The notes below the pieces were generated by a model, which saw nothing but the letters and a program-made list of their open reading frames with translations, did not search any database and was not told where the DNA came from. Shown here piece after piece: positions 36,037 to 44,944 of a stretch of DNA of 64,000 bases. Numbering within the stretch: position 1 is the first letter of the stretch; every line of letters begins with the position of its first letter. Location of the stretch: the NCBI RefSeq assembly GCF_901827155.1, contig NZ_LR594659.1, positions 2,108,001 to 2,172,000 on the forward strand. The letters are read 5' to 3'. The translations under genes and the position numbers were made by a program. Source of the stretch: Variovorax sp. PBL-H6 (lineage in GTDB: Bacteria > Pseudomonadota > Gammaproteobacteria > Burkholderiales > Burkholderiaceae_C).

Positions 36037-37521
36037 ATGCGCCATCTCCTGTGCGTGACCGCCTTCGCCGCGGCAACCCTGCTGGCCGCGTGCGGCAAGC
36101 AGGAATCCGACAAGGCGCCCCCCAATCCTGCGCCGACCACCACCAACGTCGCGCCACCCGTGCCCGATGCAGGCAAGGTCGGCAACATCGCCACCACCGC
36201 GCAAGGATTCGGCGCCAGCGCCGGTGAGGCCGTGGCAGAGGCAATGAAACTCGCGCTGCTGCAGGTCAACGGCGCGGCCATCCAGTCCACCAGCGTATCG
36301 GCCAAGTACGGCCTCGACGTGAGCCTGAACCAGGATTCCGCCTCTCTGCGCGGCAGCGCCTTCGCCGAAGTCGTGGCCCAGCGCTCGGGCGGCGTCATCC
36401 AGAACTTCAAGCTGGTCGAACTGCAGGAGCCCTCGGTCATCGGCGGCCAGCGCTACAAGGCGACCATCGAGGCGCAGATCGCCAAGTTCACGCCGTCCGC
36501 GGACATGCAGAAGCTCAAGGTCGTCGTCGGGCAGATCCGCTTCGACGGCCCCAGCCTGCCGATGGGCGACCGCAACGTGTCGTCGGCCGAGGTCGGCGCC
36601 ACGATCCGCCAACGCATCAGCGATGCACTGGTGCAAACCGGTCGCTTCGCTGTGCTCGACCGCGAACTGAGCCCCGACATCGAGGGCGAACTGGACATGA
36701 TCAAGAGCGGCCAGGCGCCCAGCGCCGAGCTGGCAAAGCTGTCGCAGGCCGCCAGCGCAGACATCGTGTGGAGCGGCCGCGTGAGCAGCCTCGCCTACAA
36801 CCGCCACGCGCGCCAGCTGAAGACCAGCGACCGCGAACTCGTGAGCTATTCGGGCGGCTGGGCGCTCACCGAGAAGCTGGTGAACGTGGCCACCCGCCAG
36901 GTGATGGCATCGGACTCGCTGCGAGGTCAGGCACCCTCGGTGGCGGCCACCACCCTCGGCAGCGGCGTGGACTCCCACAAAGTCCTCGAGGACATGACCA
37001 CCGACATGGTCAACCAGGTGGTGACTTCCATCGTCCGCCGCACCTTCCCGGTGACCGTTGTTTCGCGCGACGGAACGAACGTGGTGCTGAGCCAGGGCGG
37101 CCAGGCACTGAAGGAAGGCGGCCGCTATCAGATGGTCGCCATGGGTGCCGAGATGAAAGACCCGCAGACCGGCCAGAGCCTGGGGCGCATCGAGCAGCCC
37201 TGCTGCGAGCTCGTGATCGAGCGAGTGACGCCCAACCTGTCGTATGGCAGGCTGGAGAACGTGCGCTCGAACCTGGAGCAGCTGCCGGTGGGCGGGCTGC
37301 AACTCCGGGACGAACTCAAGGGCGTCGCGGTCGCCAGGGCGCAACCGGCTCCGGTCCAGGCGTCTGAATCGCAAGGCGCTGCTCCACAGGCGGACCGTGC
37401 TGCTGCGGCCACCGTCCCGGCTGTCGTCACGGGCGCCGCACCCGCGGCCCGAGCGGTGCAACCGAGAGCCACGCCGGTTGCCGCACCCGCGGCGCCCGGG
37501 AAGAGCGACGACAAGTGGTGA
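36037..37521 (+). CDS. Lipoprotein with FlgT/CsgG-like domains
   Basis: A 494-residue lipoprotein: MRHLLCVTAFAAATLLAAC has a lipobox with Cys19, so it is anchored to a membrane, probably the outer one (no Asp at +2: GKQ). Residues 60-150 form a FlgT-N-like domain (TTAQGFGASAGEAVAEAMKL). Residues ~165-320 are CsgG-like (LKVVVGQIRFDGPSLPMGD; ISDALVQTGRFAVLDREL; ADIVWSGRVSSLAY; ESYGGWALTEK-type strand). The C-terminal part has FPVTVVSRDGTNVVLSQGG and a Cys pair QPCCELV, then an Ala/Pro-rich tail. GTG 36016 is an alternative start. Similarity to CsgG/FlgT suggests a ring or pore-like role in export or cell-envelope assembly. Last gene of the cluster, with a terminator behind it. Confidence 0.7.
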   Translation: MRHLLCVTAFAAATLLAACGKQESDKAPPNPAPTTTNVAPPVPDAGKVGNIATTAQGFGASAGEAVAEAMKLALLQVNGAAIQSTSVSAKYGLDVSLNQDSASLRGSAFAEVVAQRSGGVIQNFKLVELQEPSVIGGQRYKATIEAQIAKFTPSADMQKLKVVVGQIRFDGPSLPMGDRNVSSAEVGATIRQRISDALVQTGRFAVLDRELSPDIEGELDMIKSGQAPSAELAKLSQAASADIVWSGRVSSLAYNRHARQLKTSDRELVSYSGGWALTEKLVNVATRQVMASDSLRGQAPSVAATTLGSGVDSHKVLEDMTTDMVNQVVTSIVRRTFPVTVVSRDGTNVVLSQGGQALKEGGRYQMVAMGAEMKDPQTGQSLGRIEQPCCELVIERVTPNLSYGRLENVRSNLEQLPVGGLQLRDELKGVAVARAQPAPVQASESQGAAPQADRAAAATVPAVVTGAAPAARAVQPRATPVAAPAAPGKSDDKW

Positions 37522-37526
37522 GCGGT

Positions 37527-37552
37527 GCGGCGCCAACGGCGCCGCCTTGATT
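37527..37552 (+). terminator. Rho-independent terminator of the exported-protein cluster
   Basis: GCGGCGCC, AAC, GGCGCCGC form a perfect 8-bp stem with a 3-base loop, followed by CTTGATTT. The stem starts 6 bases after the lipoprotein stop at 37521. A second short hairpin with CTTG loop (37582-37597) occurs downstream. Confidence 0.7.
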
Positions 37553-37666
37553 TCGCGTCTCGCAGCGCGCATCGTTCACCGGCCCTGCTTGCAGGGCAGA
37601 CGCTGTCGTTCGCTGCTTCCCCTGTGACGCATCGCCGCAGGCGTCGCCGCGCGCTCGAGAAAAGGT

Positions 37667-38755
37667 GTGGTTCAATCCCGTCATTTTTCATCCACGGCCG
37701 TGCCCATCAAGAAGTCTTCGGCAGGTTCCCACACGCCCCGCGAGGTCGCGCGTCTCGTCGACGTGGCGCGTGACGCCGGCGTGTCGGTCAGCACGGCCGG
37801 GCGCGTACTGCGCAAGTCACATCTTCCGGTCGCACCGGCCGTCGCGCAGAAAGTGCGCGATGTCGCCAAGCGACTGGGCTACGTACCCAATCTACTGGCG
37901 CGCAACCTGCGCGGCTCCCGGCCGCGCACGATCGGCCTCGTGGTAGGGGACATGCTCGATCCCTACTACGGCACCGTGGCGGAGGCGGTCACCGAGCGCG
38001 CGGAGTCTGAACACGGCCTGCTGGCCGTGGTGTGCAACATCCAGCGCGATCCGTCGCTCGAGCTCAAGTACTGCCAGCAATTGTGGGAGCACCGAGTGGC
38101 TGGCCTGATCCTCGCGGGCGGCGGCTTCGACCAGCACCTGTGCGCCAGGAAGCTGGCGGTGCTCACGCACGGCATGCAGGCGTCCGGCCTGATCGTCTGC
38201 ACGCTCGGGCCGCGACTGATCCGCGCGCCGATGTTCTGCGTCGACAACGAGGCAGCAGGTCGCATGGCCGCTGCCCAGCTGCTGGCAGCTGGGCATCGAC
38301 GCATCGGCGTCGTGAACGGCAATGCGCGCAGCGAAACAGGGCGCCTGCGGCTCGCGGGTTCGCTGGCGGGGCTCCGGGAGGCAGGCATTGCACCGCACCT
38401 CTGCGAGGTCGACTACCGAACCGAGGCGGTTGCTGCCGCGCTGCATGCGATGCTGGCAGCCGAGCCGCAGATCACCGGCATCCTCGCGACCTCGGATTTC
38501 ATGTCGACGGTGACGTTGGAGTGGCTTCAGGCGCACGGCATCGCCGTGCCGCAGGCGATGTCGGTCGTCGGTATTCGCGGCACCGACACGGCGGTGGCCG
38601 GTCGCCGGCTGACGAGTGTGGACGTGCAGATCGCCACCTGCAGCCGCGCCGCGCTCGACTACATCGCCGCGCGCTCCGAGGGGCAGGCAGTCGCTCCTCC
38701 TGCATTGTTCGCGGCCACGCTGCGCACCGGCGAGACGCTCGCGCCACTGCGCTAA
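37667..38755 (+). CDS. LacI-family transcriptional regulator
   Basis: A LacI regulator of up to 362 residues. The helix-turn-helix is LVDVARDAGVSVSTAGRVLR, followed by the hinge LGYVPNLLARNLRGSRPRTI that inserts in the operator minor groove. Then comes the periplasmic-binding-like domain (IGLVVGDMLDPYYGTVAEAV; FCVDNEAAGRMAAAQLLAAG; GILATSDFMSTVTLEWLQAH). The homologous part starts near residue 30; GTG 37700 is another possible start. An 18-bp perfect palindrome of LacI type lies 51 bp behind its stop, but no gene is in a position to be controlled by it. The effector is likely a sugar or sugar acid. Confidence 0.85.
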   Translation: MVQSRHFSSTAVPIKKSSAGSHTPREVARLVDVARDAGVSVSTAGRVLRKSHLPVAPAVAQKVRDVAKRLGYVPNLLARNLRGSRPRTIGLVVGDMLDPYYGTVAEAVTERAESEHGLLAVVCNIQRDPSLELKYCQQLWEHRVAGLILAGGGFDQHLCARKLAVLTHGMQASGLIVCTLGPRLIRAPMFCVDNEAAGRMAAAQLLAAGHRRIGVVNGNARSETGRLRLAGSLAGLREAGIAPHLCEVDYRTEAVAAALHAMLAAEPQITGILATSDFMSTVTLEWLQAHGIAVPQAMSVVGIRGTDTAVAGRRLTSVDVQIATCSRAALDYIAARSEGQAVAPPALFAATLRTGETLAPLR

Positions 38756-38805
38756 CGGGTTTTCTCTATAGGCAGTGCGGCTGCGTCCTCCCTATCATGA
38801 CCATG

Positions 38806-38823
38806 TATGACAACGTTGTCATA
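38806..38823. promoter_or_regulatory. LacI-family operator, 18-bp perfect palindrome
   Basis: TATGACAACGTTGTCATA is symmetric about a central CG, the pattern of LacI-family operators (TGACAACGTTGTCA type). It lies between the LacI gene and the 3' end of a convergent gene. AT-rich sequence (TTTTCTCTATA) precedes it, so a promoter facing right is possible, but no + strand gene follows until 40058. Confidence 0.75.
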
Positions 38824-38863
38824 AGTTCCGTGGATATGGCGCGCACGTGCGCGGCGTGCGCAG

Positions 38864-39505
38864 CTAAGACATCCTCACCGCGTCCTTGAACTGGCGCTGC
38901 GTCCATCCGCCGCCAAGCAGGAACATCCGCGTGTGCAGTTGGGCGAGCGTCGAAGCTGAAACCTCGCGTCCCAGATACGTCAAACGCTTGTGGCGAAGGT
39001 CGACGAAGCCGGAGACATAGTGATGGGCCAGGCTCCGCCAGAGCGCATGTGCTGCGTGTGACTGCCGCGCGCCGGTCATCAGACAGAGCCCGGAGTCCAA
39101 GGCCCATCTGTAGATGCCGGAGGCCAGCCCGCGTCGCCGATAACCCGGTTCGTACTGGGAATGCGGCGCTCTCACGTAGCGGTCCGCCAGGCTGCCCAAC
39201 TCGACCAATCGATTGAAGACCGTGTAGCCGGCCAGGCACCCACGGCGAACGTCTTCGACATACACATAGAACTCTCCGTCCGCCTCACGAAACCGGATCT
39301 GGAGTTCTGGCTCCCCCAGGCTGATGGAGGGAATGCCGTGAAGGCGGTCGCCTGGAGTGTTGAGGCGCTCGTAGATGGGGGCCAGTGCGCCACTCGGACT
39401 CGTCAATGACGGATCGACATCGATACGCAGCTCCATGGCGCGTTGAACCCGGGACGCGAGAAGGCTCGGCACCAAGTTCGGCAATACAGACGGGGTTGCA
39501 TGCAT
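38864..39505 (-). CDS. GNAT-like acetyltransferase, function unknown
   Basis: A 213-residue protein. The central part has acetyl-CoA-binding motif A of GNAT enzymes (PGYRRRGLASGIYRWALDSG, with R-R-G-L-A), followed by CLMTGARQSHAAHALWRSLA. An N-terminal region with strands ELQIRFREADGEFYVYVEDV precedes it. Total length and this pattern resemble Burkholderiales-specific N-acetyltransferases. ATG 39505 follows TGGAG; a GTG 12 bases upstream is possible. No operon partner. Its 3' end converges on the LacI gene and the orphan operator. Confidence 0.62.
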   Translation of the reverse strand: MHATPSVLPNLVPSLLASRVQRAMELRIDVDPSLTSPSGALAPIYERLNTPGDRLHGIPSISLGEPELQIRFREADGEFYVYVEDVRRGCLAGYTVFNRLVELGSLADRYVRAPHSQYEPGYRRRGLASGIYRWALDSGLCLMTGARQSHAAHALWRSLAHHYVSGFVDLRHKRLTYLGREVSASTLAQLHTRMFLLGGGWTQRQFKDAVRMS

Positions 39506-40057
39506 GTCGCACTCCACTCGAACGCGACCGGCTGCATGTCAGGGGTCGCTACCGCGCAGGCCTGATGCCCGACGGTCGATGGTTTGCGCAAATGGAAAGG
39601 TGACCGTCGGGCTTAAGAATGTGCGAGGGTCTGCTGGGACCCTGCCGTCATCACCGCAAGCAAAGGCGTGCCCATGTCGCTGTGTTGCGCTGACAAGCGA
39701 ACGTGAGCGCTGAGTTTGCTGGGGATGTAAGCCGCGACGTGCATGAAACGAGTGTAAAGCGCCACTGTTCGGCATTCAACAGAAGCCACACGGCCCTTGC
39801 CAGAATGGTGCGAGCGTCGTCGGACATCAGGCGTGCTGACCTTCGACGCATTGGGGGGCGCTGTATTGCGGAACATGCGAACGCGGAACCGCATCCCTAT
39901 GCGGTGTTCAGCACGTCATGCCAGCAATCTCACGGTGCACTTTTCAGGCCATGCCGTTAGGCGTATCGTGAGCTGTCCGCTCGTCAGGACCTGTTTCCCG
40001 AAAGTGGTTTGAAATGAGCGCCGGCGCGTCGGCGGAATCAATCGACCTCGAGGTGTC
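39506..40057. other. Intergenic region of 550 bp with no supported gene
   Basis: Neither strand has a frame with family resemblance or a proper start; the longest (about 90 codons on the minus strand) translates to Arg/Ser/Ala-rich nonsense. AGGGTC-N6-GACCCT (about 39627-39644) is a weak dyad. The right end holds the ribosome binding site GAGGTG of the next gene. A promoter for the + strand amidohydrolase must be here but is not distinguishable by eye. Confidence 0.4.
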
Positions 40058-41326
40058 ATGAATACCCTTATCCAAGCTCTAGGCGCCGCCGAGCCGACCT
40101 TGATGGGCGACCTCGAAGCACTCTACAAGGACCTCCATCGGCACCCCGAGCTATCGATGCATGAAGTCCGTACCTCGAAGATCGTCGCTGACGCCATGCA
40201 GGGCTTCGGCTACGACGTGACGCCCAACGTGGGCGTGACGGGCGTGGTCTGCATCATGAAGAACGGTGCCGGGCCGGTCGTGATGCTGCGCGCCGACATG
40301 GACGCTCTGCCGATGGCGGAGAACACAGGGCTGCCCTATGCCAGCGCCGTGACGGCGCGCGACGAGGATGGCATCGAGGTCGGGGTTGCCCACTCGTGCG
40401 GCCACGATATGCACGTGACCTGGATGATCGGCGCTGCGCGCATCCTGGCGACGAATCGCACCGCCTGGGCCGGCACGCTGATGATCGTGTTCCAGCCGGG
40501 CGAGGAAACGGCCGAAGGCGCCAGTGCCATGGTGCGCGACTGGGGTGAAGGCCGTTTCCCGAAGCCCGACATCATCCTCGGGCAACACGTGATGGCCGGT
40601 CCGGCCGGCACGGTGAACTACCGTCCCGGCGTCACGCTGTCGGCTGGAGACAGCCTGAAGATCAGGCTGTTCGGGCGCGGCTCGCACGGCTCACAGCCGC
40701 AAACATCGATCGACCCGGTCATCATGGCCGCCGCGATCACGCTTCGCCTGCAGACCATCGTCTCACGGGAGATCGCGCCGACAGATCCGGCGGTGCTGAC
40801 GATCGGCTCACTGCAAGCCGGCACCAAGGAAAACATCATCCCCGACGACGCCACCATCAAGCTGAACATGCGCACCTTCGATGAGGACACGCGCGAGTAC
40901 ATGCACAAGGCGATCCGCCGCATCTGCTGCGCCGAGTGCGATGCGTCGAATGCCGAGCGCCCGCCCGAGTTCACCACCATCAACAGCTATCCGCTGACTG
41001 AAAACGATCTTGTCGCCACGCAGAAGGTGGCACAGGCGTTCGGCCAGCAGTTCGGCGTGAACGCTTCGCTGGCACCGAGTCCGGCGTCGGCCAGCGAAGA
41101 CTTCAGCATCTTCGGCCGCAGCTGGGGCATCCCCTATGTATTCTGGTTCGTCGGCGGCACCGACCCGGCGGTCTACGCCAAGGCCAGACAGGAAAAGACC
41201 GTCAACCAGATTCCCAGCAACCACTCGCCGAAGTTCGCGCCCCAGATCCATCCGACGCTCGAGACCGGCTTGCAGGCCATGCTGACTGCCGCCGGCGCGT
41301 GGCTGTGTCCCCCCACCGCGGCCTGA
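40058..41326 (+). CDS. M20-family amidohydrolase
   Basis: A 422-residue metal-dependent amidohydrolase of the M20D type (hippurate hydrolase, N-acyl-amino acid hydrolase, IAA-amino-acid hydrolase). Metal-binding motifs: ADMDALPMAENTGLPY, AHSCGHDMHVTWMIGAARIL, and VFQPGEETAEGASAMV with a double Glu; a later His lies near the C-terminus (PSNHSPKFAP). The dimerisation domain is SAGDSLKIRLFGRGSHGSQP. Releases an acyl or aroyl group from an amino acid. No signal peptide. Isolated gene; the next gene is an unrelated membrane protein 84 bp away. Substrate unassigned. Confidence 0.88.
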   Translation: MNTLIQALGAAEPTLMGDLEALYKDLHRHPELSMHEVRTSKIVADAMQGFGYDVTPNVGVTGVVCIMKNGAGPVVMLRADMDALPMAENTGLPYASAVTARDEDGIEVGVAHSCGHDMHVTWMIGAARILATNRTAWAGTLMIVFQPGEETAEGASAMVRDWGEGRFPKPDIILGQHVMAGPAGTVNYRPGVTLSAGDSLKIRLFGRGSHGSQPQTSIDPVIMAAAITLRLQTIVSREIAPTDPAVLTIGSLQAGTKENIIPDDATIKLNMRTFDEDTREYMHKAIRRICCAECDASNAERPPEFTTINSYPLTENDLVATQKVAQAFGQQFGVNASLAPSPASASEDFSIFGRSWGIPYVFWFVGGTDPAVYAKARQEKTVNQIPSNHSPKFAPQIHPTLETGLQAMLTAAGAWLCPPTAA

Positions 41327-41410
41327 GATCGAGGGCGGCTCCACCCGGGCTGCGCGAATTGCGATTGCTATGCTGCGGCCGGGACTCGCGCATTCTCGCG
41401 AACCGAACAC

Positions 41411-42073
41411 ATGAACGTCCATGAACTGGCCCTTGCCGGCCTGAACGACCATCGCCTGTTCACCGTCCTGGATCTGGCAGGCACTTTCGCCTTTGCCATC
41501 AGTGGTGCAGTCGCTGCCAGGGACCGTGGGCTCGACTGGTTCGGCGTCATCGCCATTGCATTTGCGGTCGCGTGTGGCGGAGGCGTGCTGCGCGACCTGT
41601 GCATCGGAGCGGTGCCGCCGGCAGGACTGACCGATTGGCGCTATCTCGCCGTCGCCATGGCAGCATCGGTGATGACGATCGCTGCAAACCCGTTGGTCGT
41701 GCGCCTCGCGCATCCCGTAGTCCTGTTCGACTCCGTGGGGCTGGGTCTCTTTGCCGTGACCGGGGCGCAGAAGGCGATGATTTTTGGCCACAACGCCGAG
41801 GTCGCGGTGCTGCTGGGCGTGGTCACCGCCGTGGGCGGTGGCGTCGCGCGCGACGTGCTGCTCAACCGGGTTCCGGTGATCCTGCAACGCGAAATCTATG
41901 CGTCGGCTGCGCTGGTCGGCGCAGGCATAGAGGTCGCGGGTGAGCACCTGGGATGGCTGTCGAGCGGCCGGACATGGGTCGCCTTGGCCGCCTGCTTCGC
42001 GCTGCGTTATCTGTCGCTGCGCTACAGGTGGAACCTGCCGCGTTCCTCCGCACGCGACAGCATGGACGACTGA
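41411..42073 (+). CDS. TRIC-family (UPF0126/YadS) membrane protein
   Basis: A 220-residue integral membrane protein of two repeats, each with three segments and the signature GGGVLRDLCIG (repeat 1) and GGGVARDVLLN (repeat 2). It corresponds to the UPF0126 family, prokaryotic TRIC-type cation channels, with some members described as glycine-inducible permeases. Seven hydrophobic segments are visible, the last near residues 180-200. No cytoplasmic domain. It lies behind the amidohydrolase, but an 84-bp spacer makes co-transcription uncertain. Confidence 0.85.
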   Translation: MNVHELALAGLNDHRLFTVLDLAGTFAFAISGAVAARDRGLDWFGVIAIAFAVACGGGVLRDLCIGAVPPAGLTDWRYLAVAMAASVMTIAANPLVVRLAHPVVLFDSVGLGLFAVTGAQKAMIFGHNAEVAVLLGVVTAVGGGVARDVLLNRVPVILQREIYASAALVGAGIEVAGEHLGWLSSGRTWVALAACFALRYLSLRYRWNLPRSSARDSMDD

Positions 42074-42119
42074 GCTGGCCTGTCGCAGGCCAGGGTCGGG
42101 AAGATTGCGCCACCATCAG

Positions 42120-43928
42120 CTAGTGGTTGTCCCGCGGAATGCCGAAGGTCGCATGAATCTTCTGGTACTTGACCGCCGGCTTGAGCACCATGCCCGCGGA
42201 GAGCTCGTCGACGACGGCGCGCTGGATCTCCTGCCACGGCGTCTGGCTCGGGGGATAGCGGTAGCCGCCTGCCGCCTCGAGCCTGGCCCTGCGCCTGGCA
42301 AGCTCCTCGTCGGGGACGAGCATGTCGGCGGTGCGCTTCTTCAGATCGATGCGGACTCGATCGCCGGTTTCGAGAAGCGCCAGGCCACCGCCCGTCGCCG
42401 CCTCCGGCGAGGCGTTGAGGATGGACGGCGAACCCGAGGTGCCGGACTGCCGGCCGTCACCGATGCAGGGCAGCGCCGAGATGCCTTGCTTCAGCAGGTA
42501 GTCGGGCGCACGCATGTTGACCACCTCGGCGGCACCGGGGTAGCCGACTGGTCCGACGCCGCGCATGCAGAGGATGCTGTGCGCATCGAGCTTCATGTTC
42601 GCGTCGTCGATGCGGCGGTGGTAGTCCTCCGGCCCGTCGAAGACGATGACGGTGCCTTCGAAGGCCATCGGGTCCTTCGGGTTCTCGAGGTAGCGCTCAT
42701 GGAAATCCGGCGTGATCACGCTGGTTTTCATGATCGCGGAGTCGAACAGGTTGCCCTTGAGATTGAGGAAGCCGGCGTTCCTCTTCATCGGCTGGGCGTA
42801 CGGAAAGATCACGTTGCGGTCGCTGGTGAACTTGCCTTCGCAGTTCTCGGTGAGTGTCTTGCCGTTGGCCGTCAGCGCCGGCTGGATCTTGCCCTCGGCA
42901 ATCAGCTCTGCCACCACCGCCGGTACGCCGCCGGCCCGGTAGTACTCCTCGGCGAGGTACTCGCCGGCAGGCTGCATGTTCACCAGCAGCGGGATCTCGT
43001 AGCCGTGCGTCTCCCAGTCGGCCGTTGTCAGTTCGACCCCGATGTGGCGCGCGATGGCATTCAGGTGAATCGGCGCATTGGTGGACCCGCCGAGTGCCGA
43101 ATTGACGACGATCGCGTTCTCGAATGCCGCGCGCGTGAGAATGTCGGAAGGCTTGAGGTTCTCCCGCACCATCTCGACGATGCGCTTTCCCGTCATGTAA
43201 GCCATCTCCTGGCGGTCCCGGTAGGGCGCGGGGATGGCGGCGCTGCCCGGCAACGTCATGCCCAGGGCTTCGGCCAGCGAGTTCATGGTTGATGCCGTGC
43301 CCATGGTGTTGCAGTGCCCGGTCGATGGGGCCGAGGAGGCCACGAGCTTCAGGAATTCCTGGTAGCCGATCTCGCCGGCGGCCATCATTTCTCGCGCTCT
43401 CCACACGATGGTGCCCGAACCGGTGCGCTGGCCCTGGTACCAGCCGTTGAGCATCGGCCCTGCGTTGAGCGCAATCGCAGGAATGTCCACGGTGGCTGCG
43501 GCCATGATCTGAGCCGGGGTTGTCTTGTCGCAGCCGGTCGTCAGCACCACGCCGTCGAGCGGATAGCCGTAGAGGACCTCGACCAGCGAGAGGTACTGCA
43601 GGTTGCGGTCGAGCCCCGCCGTCGGGCGCTTGCAGGTTTCCTGGATCGGATGGATCGGGAACTCGAACGCGATGCCGCCGCCGTCGCGGATGCCTTCCCG
43701 TACGCGTTGGGCCAGCACCAGGTGATGGCGGTTGCACGGCGCGATGTCCGACCCGGTCTGCGCGATGCCGATGATCGGCCGCCCCGACTGCAGCTCGTCG
43801 AAGCCCAGCCCGAAGTTCATCGTTCTCTCGATGTAGAGCGCCGTCATGTCGGCGTTGGCGGGGTTGTCGAACCAGGCCTGCGAGCGCAGCGCCAAGGTCT
43901 TGCTCTTCTCGTCTTTGCTCGTCTTCAT
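42120..43928 (-). CDS. IlvD/Edd-family dehydratase (sugar-acid dehydratase)
   Basis: A 602-residue iron-sulfur dehydratase. The cluster ligands are Cys65 (PCNRHH), Cys133 (TTGCDKTTP) and Cys206 ([13 protein letters not shown]), the three-Cys pattern of [2Fe-2S] arabinonate/xylonate dehydratases and IlvD. A lysine-Asp pair in CDK contacts metal. The ending [20 protein letters not shown] is specific to the aldonate dehydratase branch and missing in IlvD of valine synthesis. It should dehydrate a sugar acid to a 2-keto-3-deoxy acid. ATG 43928 overlaps the last base of the preceding gene's stop codon, so it is coupled to the DenD-like gene. Substrate not certain. Confidence 0.87.
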   Translation of the reverse strand: MKTSKDEKSKTLALRSQAWFDNPANADMTALYIERTMNFGLGFDELQSGRPIIGIAQTGSDIAPCNRHHLVLAQRVREGIRDGGGIAFEFPIHPIQETCKRPTAGLDRNLQYLSLVEVLYGYPLDGVVLTTGCDKTTPAQIMAAATVDIPAIALNAGPMLNGWYQGQRTGSGTIVWRAREMMAAGEIGYQEFLKLVASSAPSTGHCNTMGTASTMNSLAEALGMTLPGSAAIPAPYRDRQEMAYMTGKRIVEMVRENLKPSDILTRAAFENAIVVNSALGGSTNAPIHLNAIARHIGVELTTADWETHGYEIPLLVNMQPAGEYLAEEYYRAGGVPAVVAELIAEGKIQPALTANGKTLTENCEGKFTSDRNVIFPYAQPMKRNAGFLNLKGNLFDSAIMKTSVITPDFHERYLENPKDPMAFEGTVIVFDGPEDYHRRIDDANMKLDAHSILCMRGVGPVGYPGAAEVVNMRAPDYLLKQGISALPCIGDGRQSGTSGSPSILNASPEAATGGGLALLETGDRVRIDLKKRTADMLVPDEELARRRARLEAAGGYRYPPSQTPWQEIQRAVVDELSAGMVLKPAVKYQKIHATFGIPRDNH

Positions 43929-44944
43929 CAGCGCATTCCCTTCAGAGTCTGGTCGGCGTCCGGCCTGGCGCGGCAGTCGTCGATGTACTGCCGCACGATG
44001 TCGGCGAAGTTGTCGTGGGGCAGGAGGCCCAGTTGCGCGGCTCGCTGCGCCGAAGCGCCTGCGGGCCAGTTGGCCACGATGCCCGCGATGCGATCGTCGC
44101 GCTCGAAGCGCACGCGCGCGCGCACTGCGGATCCGGCGACCTGCTCGAGCGCATCGAGCATCTCGCTCACGCGCACGTTGAGCGCCGGCAAGTTGAGCGC
44201 AGTGCGGCCCCCGAAGGCTTCGCGGCTGGCTTCGTAGACGGCGATCAGGCCATCGACCGTGCGCGCCGGCGACGACACCGGGTGCGAAACATCGGGCGAC
44301 ACCGGGCAGATCGATTCCACGCCGGCCAGTGGCTCGCGGATGATCCCGCTGAAGAAGGACGAGGCCGCGCCGTTCGGCCGCCCGGGCCGCACGGTCACGG
44401 TCATCAGCCGTGCGGCCCGGCCGTCGATGTAGCCCTTGCGCGTGTAGTCCGCGACCAGGTGCTCGCAGATGAGCTTGTGCGTGCCGTACGAAGTCTGGGG
44501 CGCGGGCAGCGTGGCGTCGGCCACCACCTTGGGCATCGGCACGGCCGGGTCCGGGCCGAAGACCGCCACGGAGCTGGAGAAGACCAGGCGCGGCACCTTG
44601 CCACCCGCGCCGACATGCGCGCGCAATGCGTCCAGGAGCGCGCGCGTGCTGTCGAGGTTGGAGCGCAGGCCGAGATCGAAGTCGGCCTCGCATTCTCCGG
44701 ACACGGCCGAAGCGAGGTGGAAGACGCCGTCAAAGGGCTCGTCGCGCAGGGCTTCTGTTTGCGAGAGCAGTGCGCCGGTCCGTGCCTCGACCCGCGCATC
44801 CGCGAGCAATTCGGCCGCCGGTGGCGCAATGTCGGTCAGCACGAGCCTGTCGATGCGCTCGCCTGCCAGGCTACCGCGCGCAAGAAGCGCTCGGGCCAGC
44901 CGCGAGCCTACGAATCCGCTGCCGCCGGTGATCATCAGTTTCAT
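43928..44944 (-). CDS. DenD-like NAD-dependent dehydrogenase (D-erythronate dehydrogenase family)
   Basis: A 338-residue extended SDR/epimerase-family protein. [18 protein letters not shown] binds NAD, the acidic residue after the second strand is Asp (VLTDIAPP) as expected for NAD, and the catalytic set is [10 protein letters not shown] with Tyr153 and Lys157 in [10 protein letters not shown]. The [17 protein letters not shown] and [13 protein letters not shown] blocks are typical of DenD, which oxidises D-erythronate at C-3 in the four-carbon acid-sugar route. The other enzymes of that route (OtnK, OtnC, OtnI) are not in the window. Its start overlaps the GntR gene stop (ATGA). Confidence 0.85.
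   Translation of the reverse strand: MKLMITGGSGFVGSRLARALLARGSLAGERIDRLVLTDIAPPAAELLADARVEARTGALLSQTEALRDEPFDGVFHLASAVSGECEADFDLGLRSNLDSTRALLDALRAHVGAGGKVPRLVFSSSVAVFGPDPAVPMPKVVADATLPAPQTSYGTHKLICEHLVADYTRKGYIDGRAARLMTVTVRPGRPNGAASSFFSGIIREPLAGVESICPVSPDVSHPVSSPARTVDGLIAVYEASREAFGGRTALNLPALNVRVSEMLDALEQVAGSAVRARVRFERDDRIAGIVANWPAGASAQRAAQLGLLPHDNFADIVRQYIDDCRARPDADQTLKGMR

Noticed and set aside
35047..37572. Open frame of 841 codons on the minus strand
   Set aside because: Antisense to the lipoprotein and helical protein genes; composition is His/Arg/Gly-rich with no domain, and the opposite strand has signal peptides, ribosome binding sites and a terminator.
39613..39894. Possible 93-codon gene on the minus strand in the empty region
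   Set aside because: No ribosome binding site, no family, and composition like other GC-rich noncoding frames.
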